Shown here one piece after another: positions 8,595 through 17,655 of a stretch of 26,907 bases of DNA (position 1 is its first letter; each line of letters opens with the position of its first letter). Source of the DNA: Mesostigma viride (Eukaryota > Streptophyta > Mesostigmatophyceae > Mesostigmatales > Mesostigmataceae); the NCBI GenBank assembly GCA_009746045.1, contig RPFO01001319.1, positions 1-26,907 on the forward strand, read 5' to 3'. Both the position numbers and the translations under genes were made by a program. A model generated the notes under the pieces. It was given only the letters and a program-made list of their open reading frames with translations, had not been told where the DNA came from and did no database searches.

Positions 8595-9865
8595 ATGATA
8601 GAGGACGAGGATGTCGGACATCTGGAGAGAGGTCGCAGTCGAGATAACGTGTCGGCCATGGCTGCCAGGGCCGCACTGGAACACGAGAGGTATGCCGCAT
8701 CGTACAATAAAGGGGCTGTGAGACTCCCTGATCCCACCGATGTGGAAGTGGACGTGGACAAGTGGTTCGAGCAACCGTTGGGGCCCATCAGACCTTACAT
8801 CCGGACAAAAAGGATAGACGCCCAGTCCAAGTCTGTGGTGTTCCGAACCAGGGATATCGGCGTTTACGTAACGGAATCTACCTGCTTCAAGGGTATCCAA
8901 TACGCGGAAATCGAGGACACCGGGATAAAGGGCGCGGTCGTTCACGACCTGCCGCGAACCTGTGGAGGAGTGCACGTGACGCTCGAACTCGTCAAGCCGT
9001 TTGTCCTTGCAATCCCGTGCCATCCAGACAGCGTAGAGAAGCGCGTGGCCATGTGCAATCACCTCCTCAAGCTCCTGGGAACGGACGCGTTCGTCCACAA
9101 GTCCGAGGTCAAGGTGTCGAAAAATCACAACGTGCGACACTTTGCGAAGGGCGCCGACCTGTTGAAGAGGGAGGCGGAAAGGAGGAAAGTGCAGCTGTAC
9201 TTCACCCTCGCGTGGTGCGAAGACGTACTGTCCAATTACTCCCGCGCACTGAAGCGATTCGATGACGCGGATGGAACGGCGAAGCGAGAGTTCTACGACC
9301 TGGCCAAGAAGATGGACAGGGCGGAAGTGTTGTACCCCGAGTCCAAGAGGCTGATGGAGAAACTGTCGCAGACCCCGCTGCCATTGAAGTCCACCCCTGC
9401 GTGGGTGCACGATGCGGACAGAGTCAAGGCGTCGGAGCTCCGGAGATGGACAAACACACTCAGAACCAGATTTTGCGCACGGACCTGGCGTTCAGAGACG
9501 AGAAGTGTGCGAGGCTTGAGAAGGAGATCGATAAGTTGCGCACGAGCATGGAGGAGATTCGACTCTTGCGCAAAAGTGACGCACCCTGCGCACCCTCCGC
9601 GGCCAAGCCAATGCCCCCCCCACCGCTCGTGCAAGCGCCGCCGCCGTCTGTGGCAGATTACACGCGTCTCGCCCCCTTGGATGGCATGGACCCGTTTCAG
9701 CAAGCGGTCCGGTGCCTCGTAGATGGCATGAGGCACCAGCTCCCTCAGGGTGTGTACATGCTCGTGCACGCCATCAGGGACATGGTGGAGGGGGAGACGG
9801 TCCCCGTGTACCGCGACCGCGTGATGCACACCCTGCACTCCATGAGCCTGTCATCCCCCCCGTAG
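8595..9865 (+). CDS. Unknown protein with C-terminal coiled coil, frame change near 9440
   Basis: ATG 8595 (MIEDEDVGHLERG) is the first in-frame ATG; the open frame before it starts with TTG. The first 280 residues are well biased and carry no recognised domain. Near 9435-9446 the coding signal moves to the next frame, which holds a heptad-like coiled coil (CARLEKEIDKLRTSMEEIRLL), a Pro-rich linker and an alpha-helical tail, ending at TAG 9863-9865. One missing base would make a 423-residue protein. Unlike the other breaks, this one is not in a long G/C run. The alternative is a separate overlapping gene starting at ATG 9446. AATAAA is at about 9938. Confidence 0.65.
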
Positions 9866-10091
9866 CCCGCGCTCTACAGATGCTATACAGCAGCTCCTGG
9901 TCCGCGTGAGTGGCAATGTAATTGATCAATAAAGAAATCACATTACCGGTATCTCCGCTGCTGATTGCATGTAGGAATACGGAACCTGATCTCCGTATAT
10001 CGCGTAGGGGAATGACGGCATAGTCGGGAACATCACCTTGTGCTGTAAATGATTCTGCCGCCCGTGCATCGTAGCCTGCTTTTATCCTCAT
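9774..10091 (-). CDS. Possible small ankyrin-like protein
   Basis: 105 codons starting at 10091. The central part (SVFLHAISSGDTGNVISLLI) resembles a single ankyrin-type helix pair, but one weak match is not enough to name it. The last 30 codons overlap the end of the plus-strand gene and look unnatural after the G6 run at about 9856-9861, so the true end may differ. Less GC-biased than most genes here. Confidence 0.45.
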   Translation of the reverse strand: MRIKAGYDARAAESFTAQGDVPDYAVIPLRDIRRSGSVFLHAISSGDTGNVISLLINYIATHADQELLYSICRARATGGMTGSWSAGCASRGRGTRGPSPPPPCP

Positions 10092-10180
10092 CTTTGGTTT
10101 GTGTGCGATCCCGATGTGGAAATTGAGCCCAACCGTATTCTTCCCCCCCTTCTTCTGTTTGTCCTTGTAATAAACGCCGA

Positions 10181-12690
10181 TCAGTCTATTTTACTGTCTG
10201 TTATAACTTGCAATATTTTAATTTCCCCGAGGCTGAATAAAAAGTTATCAACTGCCGTTTGGGCATTTGTTTTATCTTTCACCTCATACCCCTCTGGCAG
10301 TTTAAGATCCCCGTCTGCCAATCCATGCGCCAACAAACTATCTGCCATATTGCCTTTGAATGTTTTTGTATCTTTGTAAAGTTTAGAGACACGAGTCCTA
10401 ACGTTCACAAGACTGCTGCCCTTTAGACTAGCTGGACCCCTTCCACCCGGGGCTTGTGTATCATTTGGTGGGTTTTCTTTTGCACTTTCAGGCACCTTTT
10501 TCGCTGGTGCCTTTATGGGCCCTGGTTGTGAGACTGGTGACGCCGGTGCTGCTGGTTGTGAGACTGGTGACGCCGGTGATGCTGGTTGTGCGACTGGCGA
10601 TCCCGAGGGTGTCATTAGTAGTTGTAGTTGTGTGTTCGCCGCGGTATCCAGGAGTAGACTTAACCCCTCTTTCTGCTCACCCTCTGGCAACTGGGAAACC
10701 GCTGCCTGAGCGGTTTCCATTAGTCCAGACCATTCTAGCCCGTTTTTGTCAATTTTTTTGTCGAGAGCCGCCACGCTTTTACGCGCATGATCAAGCAGTA
10801 ATTCATGAAGCAGTCGTCTATTTTCGTATTGTACTTCATACCTCGATTTTACTTCGGCAAACAGTTTCCCCGCCTGATCGGAATCAATAGTTGCCATAAT
10901 TTCGTTGAATTTCGACAAGATATCCTCGTGATCTTTTTTGAACTTGTCACTCCCCCAATCTGGACGTCTAAGCAAATTCTGCATTTTGCGCTCTATCTTG
11001 TGCACCTCTTCCATCTTCGGATCAGGGTCTTCTTCAGTCGATTGATCCCAACTGTTGGGGTCAGACGGGAGAGGTGGCCCTGTATTTGCTGGTGTTTTTG
11101 CTGGTGGTGCTGGTGCTGCTGGTGTGCCTGTCGGTGTGTCTGCTGGTCCTGTTTTTGCTGGTGTTTGTGCTGGTGGTGCTGGTGCTGCTGGTGTGTCTGT
11201 TGATGTGTTTGCTGGTCCTGTATTTGCTGGTGTTTGTGCTGGTGGTGCTGGTGCTGCTGGTGTGTCTGTTGATGTGTTTGCTGGTCCTGTATTTGCTGGT
11301 GTTTGTGCTGGTGGTGCTGGTGCTGCTGGTGTGTCTGTTGATGTGTTTGCTGGTCCTGTATTTGCTGGTGTTTTTGCTGGTGGTGCTGGTGCTGCTGGTG
11401 TGCCTGTTGGTGTGTCTGCTGGTCCTGTTTTTGCTGGTGTTTTTGCTGGTGGTGCTGGTGCTGCTGGTGTGCCTGTTGATGTGTTTGCTGGTCCTGTATT
11501 TGCTGGTGTTTTTGCTGGTGGTGCTGGTGCTGCTGGTGTGCCTGTTGGTGTGTCTGCTGGTCCTGTTTTTGCTGGTGGTGCTGGTGCTGCTGGTGTGTCT
11601 GTTGATGTGTTTGCTGGTCCTGTATTTCTCGGTTTGTCTGATGGCGCTGCTGCTGGTGTGTCTGTTGATGTGTTTGCTGGTCCTGTATTTCTCGGTTTGT
11701 CTGATGGCGCTGCTGCTGGTGTGTCTGTTGATGTGTTTGCACCCGTGGGCTTGGAGCCCGGTGCATCGACAGGCTTGGCCGATTTCCACAGTTCTGCCTC
11801 TTGTCCGAACCGCTCATTAAAAGAGACATGTGGCCGGACATGTGGCGTGTGTGGCGCTGGCTTGGCGCCCGGTGCGTCGACAGGCTTGGCCGATTTCCAC
11901 AGTTCTGCCTCTTGTCCGAACCGCTCATTAAAAGAGACATGTGGCCGGACATGTGGCGTGTGTGGCGCTGGCTTGGCGCCCGGTGCGTCGACAGGCTTGG
12001 CCGATTTCCACAGTTCTGCCTCTTGTCCGAACCGCTCATTAAAAGAGACATGTGGCCGGACATGTGGCGTGTGTGGCGCTGGCTTGGGGTGATTCAATTT
12101 CTTATACAATGAGCTCATAGATTGTAGTAGGTCATTAGTATCCTCCTCAAATACCCGCGCCATAACTGGCTTCTCGTCTCTTTTAGGGGCGACAGGTGGT
12201 GCTGTTTGTGTGGCTGTCTGTGTCGCAATCGGTGGTGCTGTTTGTGTGGCTGTCGCGGTCGGTGGTGCTGTTTGTGTCCCGCTTTGTGTTGTATTTGGTA
12301 ATGCGGGCTCTGGTGCGGGTTTGACCGGCTTCGGCTTTATGGGAGCTGGAGAAGTGAAAGACCCCCCGCCGCCGTCTTGGCGATAGGAAGAGGTGTCCAT
12401 GGACGAATATGATGAGTATTCCCCACCCCCCACATCTGGCAATCGGGCGGGGGGCCGGGGTGCCACCCGCCATCGTAGTCCATGATGGCAGGACGCCACC
12501 CTCCAGTGGCAGGAGGGGGCGGGTCCGATGACCCCACTAACCGAGCTTTTAGCAATCGAAAGAGCATGAGCAGAGAGTTCAACATGCGCGCCTTCTCCAC
12601 TCTTTCCGCCTCCGTGCCTTCCGGCTTATCCATCGCTTGCTTTAACAGGCCGACTATAACGTTGATGGCCCGAGATGTCGCATCTGTCAT
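10181..12690 (-). CDS. Large Pro/Ala/Thr repeat protein, frame break at 12421-12431
   Basis: Begins at ATG 12690 (MTDATSRAINVIVGLL) or possibly 12732. The first 85 residues form a helical head. At the run CCCCACCCCCC (12421-12431) the frame changes, consistent with one missing base, then continues unbroken to 10181, about 836 residues. In order: a Pro/Thr-rich region, three copies of a 37-residue unit (with HVRPHVSFNERFGQEAELWK), about nine copies of a 23-residue unit (TPAAPAPPA...TGPANTST), and a charged helical C-terminal domain of about 250 residues. The repeats resemble mucin-like or fibre-like stalks. No signal peptide or membrane segment. A virion surface or tegument-type structural role is plausible but inferred. 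Confidence 0.7.
11079..11742 (+). repeat. 69-bp coding minisatellite
   Basis: Tandem copies of a 69-bp unit (23 codons on the minus strand) with small variants, ending in two shorter 63-bp copies near 11616-11742. All period lengths are multiples of three, so copy number can change without breaking the gene. Confidence 0.85.
11755..12090 (+). repeat. Three 111-bp tandem coding repeats
   Basis: Three almost identical 111-bp units (37 codons on the minus strand); anchors such as GGCGCCCGGTGCG recur 111 nt apart (11864 and 11975). Their near identity implies recent duplication or gene conversion. Confidence 0.85.
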
Positions 12691-12728
12691 CGCCGCTGTC
12701 GTACATGATAGACACACATATTTTGTTA

Positions 12729-13640
12729 TCAACCCAATAAACAGGCAGCGACAATCGCGACGACCTTGGGAGACACGCTGTTGCCCACCGCCTTTAGGAT
12801 CTTGTTGATGCTGACCTCGCGCATGAGCGCGCCTAGGCGCGTGGTAGGGATCCCTTGCAGCTTGAAAGCCTCGCTCTCGGTGAGCGTCCTGATACCGACG
12901 GGGTCTCGGATGTAAAGGCGCGCGTTCTTGTTCGCGCCCTGGGCGGCGCGCTGAGTGAACGCCACGTCCGAATCCTTCGCCTCGAAACTGTAATTGGCCT
13001 GATAAAAGCGACCGCGTTCCGCGTGAGCGAGCACGCCATACAACCTGGAGCCAGGGTCCAAGTAATACTCCGGTGGCGCCGTCTTGTTGAAGTCGAACGA
13101 GTCCGTGCGCGACGACAGGGGGGGCGGGAACCTGTACAGCGGGTTCTTGCTCGCCACAATGAACACCCGTCGCCTCTTCTGCCGCAGACCGGCGTGGGTG
13201 TGGGCACCTATGATCTCGTAATCCACGTTGAATCCGTGTCCGCGGAGTTCACGCAAGATCCTCTTGAACACGGGGAAGTTGATGATCGCTGGCACGTTTT
13301 CCAAGATTACGTGTGTCGGGTCAGCGATGCGGATGAAACGAAATATGTCGCGTATGCCCTTGGTACGGACATCTTTCATACCCCGCTTGAGTCCAGCGTT
13401 GCTGAAGCTCTGACAAGGAAAACCGGCCGTGATGATGTCAGCTTTCGGTATAAGATGGTCGGGCACGTTCTCGATCTTGTCGCAGATGGGCGACTCCCCG
13501 TTGAGAATTTCAAACACGTCACAAGCGGACGGGTTCATCTCGACGGCCATCACCGTTTGGACGTTGCGGACTTTCCTCAAGCCCATCGAGAACCCGCCCA
13601 GCCCGGCGAACAGGTCTATGTGTCTCCAAGTCCCCACCAT
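12729..13640 (-). CDS. C5 DNA (cytosine) methyltransferase
   Basis: Intact, 303 residues, a normal length for a stand-alone enzyme. Motif I DLFAGLGGFSMGL (residues 9-21), motif IV GFPCQSFSNAG with catalytic Cys76, motif VI LENV, motif VIII QKRRRVFIVA, and motif X GNSVSPKVV at the end are all present, with a target-recognition region between VIII and IX of about 90 residues. It transfers methyl from SAM to cytosine C5; the target site cannot be read. Start ATG 13640 immediately precedes motif I; the ORF upstream is not homologous. Its ATG is 31 nt from that of the divergent gene at 13672. A partner restriction enzyme is not obvious. Confidence 0.93.
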   Translation of the reverse strand: MVGTWRHIDLFAGLGGFSMGLRKVRNVQTVMAVEMNPSACDVFEILNGESPICDKIENVPDHLIPKADIITAGFPCQSFSNAGLKRGMKDVRTKGIRDIFRFIRIADPTHVILENVPAIINFPVFKRILRELRGHGFNVDYEIIGAHTHAGLRQKRRRVFIVASKNPLYRFPPPLSSRTDSFDFNKTAPPEYYLDPGSRLYGVLAHAERGRFYQANYSFEAKDSDVAFTQRAAQGANKNARLYIRDPVGIRTLTESEAFKLQGIPTTRLGALMREVSINKILKAVGNSVSPKVVAIVAACLLG

Positions 13641-13671
13641 CGCACGTGTATAATACCAACACGAGAACAAA
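13641..13671. promoter_or_regulatory. 31-nt divergent promoter region
   Basis: Separates the start codons of the methyltransferase and the 13672 gene. Contains GTATAATACC (13648-13657) in an otherwise short stretch, so promoter elements must be shared or extend into the coding sequences. Confidence 0.5.
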
Positions 13672-14301
13672 ATGATTTTCACAACGGACGACCTCCCCGA
13701 ATACGTGTGGGGAATAAAGAGTCGAAACGACATGCCGTCCCTGTCCGCCATCATGTCGCTCGCCACGGACGACTCGCCCACAGAGGAGGAGTGCTCCATC
13801 ACGCTAGAGGACTACTGCGATCAACACGATTCGCTCATCCGGCGCGTGCGCTCCTCAGAATGGTTCAAGACCTACATGCAGAGTCTGGGCGTGCAATTTC
13901 CACCACGGAGCGAGGCAGACTCGTCCCAACAGGAAACACGCATCATGGAGAAGTTGGCGGCTCATATGGAAGGGGCGCTGGTGGACGGCGTGGTGGAAGC
14001 CCGTTCGCCCTACACGGGCTCGCTGGTCGTGGCGAGACAATCCAATTTCCTATACGCACTCGGACTACTGGATTGCAAGCGAGATAAGGCCAAGGCTGTG
14101 TTCGTGCACAATGGCGGACACGCTATCAGGGAAGATGAAATTTCCAATATGGTCTGTCTTGCCGCCCCTCGCGGGGTTCACGTGTATGATGTGAACGCGG
14201 AATACTTTAAGGACGACCCCATGGGGACGCTCATGATGCCTACGGTCTACGTGCACGTGATTCAATTCATCAAGCAAATAAAGGCTTCCATTAAAAGTTA
14301 A
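13672..14301 (+). CDS. Unknown 209-residue protein divergent from the methyltransferase
   Basis: Intact and well biased. Acidic N-terminal third, a central region (FLYALGLLDCKRDKAKAVFV) and C-terminal hydrophobic helix-like end, with no motif I recognise. Its divergent pairing with a DNA methyltransferase makes a functional link (regulator, nuclease, protective factor) possible, but nothing in the sequence shows a nuclease motif. AATAAA at about 14312 follows the stop. Confidence 0.7.
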   Translation: MIFTTDDLPEYVWGIKSRNDMPSLSAIMSLATDDSPTEEECSITLEDYCDQHDSLIRRVRSSEWFKTYMQSLGVQFPPRSEADSSQQETRIMEKLAAHMEGALVDGVVEARSPYTGSLVVARQSNFLYALGLLDCKRDKAKAVFVHNGGHAIREDEISNMVCLAAPRGVHVYDVNAEYFKDDPMGTLMMPTVYVHVIQFIKQIKASIKS

Positions 14302-14380
14302 ATACTCTCAATAAACAGAGTTCGATACATCAAGTCGTTAACAACCATAAAACTAACTTTAAAAGTGCCAACCGCGCCTT

Positions 14381-15466
14381 TCAGGCAGTCGCGGCAAAAC
14401 CTTTCAGTCCCAAGTCGTCCCAGTTAACATCGCTCGTGTCCAAGGGAGACATATTGTTAAACCAGTCATCTAGGCCGCCTTCCGTGGACGTGTGGGGAGG
14501 AAGAACAGAGTCGCCCGCGTTGGATACAGGGGCGTTGAATGCGGGGGTGGTGTCCAAAGAAGGTATCGGAAAGTCGTAATGCACGGTCGATGATGTAGCA
14601 GTCTCCGCGGAAGAAGCAGACGGTGCGATGGGGGCTTGGAACAGAGGAGGAGTGTCCGTAACAGGTTCGTCGACGCGCGTCCTCTTGGCACTCCTCAAGT
14701 CGGGTCCAGTACTCATCCCTGGTCCGCTCTCCTCCTCGCTCGGTGAATGCTTCTTGAGGTAGTCGGCGCAGATCTCGTTGATCTGCTTGAAGGCGGTCTC
14801 CCTGCGCAAAATCAAATCCCCTAGCATTGCCCCGACGCTCGCATCCACGCTCTTCTGATAAACTTCATAGGAGATCTCCGTGCTCTGTCTCGCCAAAAAG
14901 GCAACAATCTGCGTGCCAGGCCTGGCGTCTTTCAGGAACGTATAAAGACTGTTGACCCGCTCCAGAGCCAATGTGGACTCCTGGGTGCACTTGTCAGAGG
15001 AAGTCTTTACAAAGTCTTTGCACTCGTTGAAAAGGGTGTCAATATCAGCCCTGAGTTTCTTGATCACTTTACCGATGCTGAGAGCCAGCCCTGTAGCAAT
15101 TTTGGTCTCCTGTGGACACTCTGCCGGCGGGGGAACACCGGTGATGGCCAGAATGGGACACGCCCACTTGATGGCGTGAACAGCGAATTCAATGTCGATG
15201 CTCCCATCGGCGTTGATGGGGTAAACCCCCTTCACTTGTTTGAAGGCGTTGGCCAGCCTCTTCCCCTCGGTGCTGTTGGAGAACTTGGTGTGGTTGATGG
15301 TGCTGTCGTTTGCAAACACCCTGAGCAGGGTCTGCAGACAAACCTTATTGCCCCCCAACACCTGGATGTTGCCAGGCTTTTGGGCGTTGGGAATCCAGGC
15401 TTTCGGACGCCAGATATGGACCCCACCAGCCACCCCCACGTGCTCCATGAAGTCTGAAGTCTCCAT
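14381..15466 (-). CDS. Unknown 361-residue protein with acidic tail and basic cluster
   Basis: ATG 15466 (METSDFMEHV) is preferred: a TATA-like CATAAAAGG lies 65-73 nt upstream, and upstream codons look non-coding. The N-terminal 250 residues look globular and helical. After a Ser/Glu-rich stretch comes a basic cluster (SAKRTRVDEP), a Ser/Thr/Pro-rich linker, and an acidic-aromatic end (DDWFNNMSPLD...NWDDLGLKGF). This end looks like a transcription-activation type segment. Family not recognised; a nuclear transactivator is an inference. Confidence 0.7.
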   Translation of the reverse strand: METSDFMEHVGVAGGVHIWRPKAWIPNAQKPGNIQVLGGNKVCLQTLLRVFANDSTINHTKFSNSTEGKRLANAFKQVKGVYPINADGSIDIEFAVHAIKWACPILAITGVPPPAECPQETKIATGLALSIGKVIKKLRADIDTLFNECKDFVKTSSDKCTQESTLALERVNSLYTFLKDARPGTQIVAFLARQSTEISYEVYQKSVDASVGAMLGDLILRRETAFKQINEICADYLKKHSPSEEESGPGMSTGPDLRSAKRTRVDEPVTDTPPLFQAPIAPSASSAETATSSTVHYDFPIPSLDTTPAFNAPVSNAGDSVLPPHTSTEGGLDDWFNNMSPLDTSDVNWDDLGLKGFAATA

Positions 15467-16141
15467 AGCCTGTCTGCAGAGCTTTTGGGTGGTTTGTGAA
15501 GTGAGAGAGTGTTTTTCGCGTGGTAGGACCCCTTTTATGCAACTTTCTGGCGGAACAGAACTTGTGAAGGGGTGTATTTGTTTACCCCCGACCGGGACCA
15601 ATTTCAGGGGGGTGCACAGTCAGCAATATTTCCTAAATCTCTAAGATCTTTGGTGGGTGGCTTATAAACTCCCATAGGGCGAAGAGACGCTTTTTACGCG
15701 TCAGAAAACGACAAAACGGACAGACAGGAAGCTTCTCTTTTTATCCTGGATGATCAGGACCGTGCAAAAATGTCGTGATCCTTGGAAGATCTGATACTGC
15801 CATGGTCTGACAAGACACTTTCAAACATATAGTCAGATTCTGACAAGATTCTGTGACTGTTCATAGATCTCTGTCAGATTTGTAACTGCCAGGTGGTCTG
15901 AACCGTGCGATTTCAAAGATCTTGTCAGATTCTGACCAGATTTGGTGACTGTCAGAGATATCTGTCAGATTTGCAACTGCCAGGTGGTCTGACAATGCAG
16001 GATATGGTAAGATTCTGTTCAGATTCTGTCCTGGATTTTGTGCAGATATGGCCCAATTTTGTGCTGAGTCAGCCCATTTTTCAAATTTGGACACTGCCCC
16101 CCCTGCGCGTCGGGCGTGTAAAATAAAAAAATAGTGGTATT
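15467..16141. repeat. Intergenic spacer with degenerate 91-bp tandem repeats
   Basis: No gene seen over about 675 bases. From about 15787 to 16048 three degenerate copies of a roughly 91-bp unit occur. The best block, CTGTCAGATTTG[TC]AACTGCC followed by AGGTGGTCTGA, begins at 15871 and 15962. GATC sites (about six between 15640 and 15930) are enriched, as in the 8.2-8.5 kb spacer. AATAAAAA near 16122. Confidence 0.7.
15531..15539 (-). promoter_or_regulatory. TATA-like box for the 15466 gene
   Basis: CATAAAAGG on the minus strand, 65-73 nt upstream of the chosen start. A second TATAAA is on the plus strand at 15663-15668 with no gene directly after it. Confidence 0.5.
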
Positions 16142-16166
16142 ATGACACACACTGAGTGCCAAAATA

Positions 16167-16711
16167 ATGCTCACCGTCGCCGCCCTACCCCCCGCCTGGC
16201 CATCTGTGCATTAAACGAACCGCCGCCAAGAGGAATGTGGGACCGTACCGTTTTCATAGTGGGAAAACAGCAACCTTACCCGAGACTGTTTGGGATCCAC
16301 ACGCTTGAGAGGGACAGGAAATTGAGCGGGCTTATTCGCCCCATGACTCACATAATTGCGTTTGAAGAGCTCGACACCGCCGCAACAATGTCCCAGGTGC
16401 TGTGGGAGGATGACAAGAATGACAGGATGTCCGAATACAGTTTGGATGACGACAAGGTGGAGGATTGCATATTTCACAGGTTATCAGACCCTGACGTGAC
16501 AGAGGACGAAGAGGCGATTCATCAAATGAGCATCCAGGCGTTCACGTTTAACGACGCCCAGTCCTTCTGCATGTTTCATGGCTTCGTGCTGGATATGGTA
16601 TCCAGGACCGATGAAAGCAATGACCTTGTATTTTCAATTACCAGGCATTACCCTCGCGGGGATGCCAATTCCTACGTCACAATGTTGGAGAGTTACATGA
16701 ATGCTGGATAA
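16167..16711 (+). CDS. Unknown acidic protein, N-terminus uncertain
   Basis: The body (from MWDRTVFIVGKQQ to the stop at 16711) is well biased and acidic, without a recognised domain. Two starts compete. ATG 16142 is in frame, but its first 20 codons look poor. ATG 16167 gives well-biased codons and enters the main frame if one base is missing from the C6 run 16188-16193 (181 residues). I prefer the second because the same type of break is common here. AATAAA follows at about 16736. Confidence 0.6.
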
Positions 16712-16741
16712 GTTTGTCATTTTTATTATTAGATGAATAAA

Positions 16742-16966
16742 TCACTCGGCAACCGCAACGGGTGCCTGATCGGACATATCCTCGGCAACAATGCCGCCGC
16801 CCTTCTTTGAATTGTTGTTTCCGAGCACGTATTTCAGCGCAAAGTCTCCCGCCGTCATGTCATTAAAAAGCAGGTGCTGGGTTTGGATGGCGGTCCCCTT
16901 CCTCCTGATCTGATTGAGACACTTCCTCACGTCCCCCACGCTCATGTCGGGCACGGACGAACTCAT
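16742..16966 (-). CDS. Small hypothetical protein (74 aa)
   Basis: Convergent with the 16711 gene, which ends 30 nt away. Begins at ATG 16966, overlapping a possible upstream small gene by ATGA. The sequence is basic and Asn/Gln-containing in the middle with an acidic end. No motif recognised. Confidence 0.55.
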   Translation of the reverse strand: MSSSVPDMSVGDVRKCLNQIRRKGTAIQTQHLLFNDMTAGDFALKYVLGNNNSKKGGGIVAEDMSDQAPVAVAE

Positions 16967-17105
16967 GACGTGGGGCGGCTGGACTCGGTCACTTTGCTTG
17001 CGTCAGACTCCGCGGACACGGGGCCCGTCACCCCCTTCCGCTTCTTGTTTTCTTTTCCACAACGGGCGCCGCGTTTTCCTGGACAGCTGGCTGGGAGTTT
17101 TCCAT
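16963..17105 (-). CDS. Possible small Ser/Lys-rich protein, frame break
   Basis: ATG 17105 opens a well-biased frame (MENSQPAVQENAAP) that meets a stop just after the C-run at about 17030-17034. The next frame continues with good codons to a TGA at 16963-16965 that overlaps the following ATG. One missing base gives 47 residues. Low complexity; function unknown. Confidence 0.4.
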
Positions 17106-17154
17106 GTTGTGTGTGTGACCGTGTATGAACTAAGCCTGGATAATTTATCCCGTG

Positions 17155-17161
17155 TTATAAG
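17155..17161 (+). promoter_or_regulatory. TATA-like box for the 17237 gene
   Basis: TTATAAG lies about 80 nt before ATG 17237, similar in spacing to the boxes before 5898, 15466 and 20017. Confidence 0.45.
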
Positions 17162-17236
17162 CGCACACCCTCACCCCCCGTTGGGGAACGCATCCAGCTT
17201 TTTTTTGTCTGTGTATCGTAGGACGTGCCGGACGCG

Positions 17237-17655
17237 ATGTCCGGTGTCACTCACTACACCGTGGAGGCCGTCATGCAGCAATGCATCGACACCCTGCAGA
17301 GTAGGCAACAGAATCTCGGTCAATGGAAAGAGGAGGCCGATAAACTCGAACGGGAAGCGCAGTCGACACAAGATTGGGACGCCAAAATGAAGGCCAGGTC
17401 GGCCGCGCGGGCCCTTAGAAGCACCATAGCCAAGGTGGAGGGGGGGAGTATGACGAGTTCCTCCTGGACATCCTGCCCACGTACAGGAAGTACAAGGACA
17501 CGTTCGACGGCGCCTGGGCCAAGAAGCGCAACAAGACCGACCCCCCTGGTGGAAAAAAGACAGCGACAAACAGGGGCGAGATATTCCGCAACATTATCGC
17601 AAGCCAACCCCCTTTCAGGGTCCCAAAACCACCTGGCAGGGTGCCAAAATACTAA
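17237..17655 (+). CDS. Small coiled-coil protein, frame break at 17440-17446, 3' end inside the palindrome
   Basis: ATG 17237 (MSGVTHYTVEAVMQQ) begins a helical, Gln/Glu/Lys-rich protein. At the G7 run 17440-17446 coding moves to the next frame, consistent with one missing G, and continues through a basic segment (AWAKKRNK) to TAA 17653-17655, 139 residues. The last 22 codons lie within the left arm of the 1-kb palindrome (from 17589), so the same stretch is repeated inverted at 18557-18623. No family recognised. Confidence 0.6.

Noticed and set aside
11079-11742. CRISPR-like array
   Set aside because: Tandem repeats without unique spacers, inside a gene of a eukaryote-type genome.
11055-12092. 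A long plus-strand ORF (345 codons) and others over the repeats
   Set aside because: Antisense to the repeat protein; all repeat periods are multiples of three, so every frame without a stop in one unit stays open. No N-terminal or other domain.
12855-14087. 410-codon plus-strand ORF
   Set aside because: Shadow of the C5 methyltransferase and of the 13672 gene; no motif.
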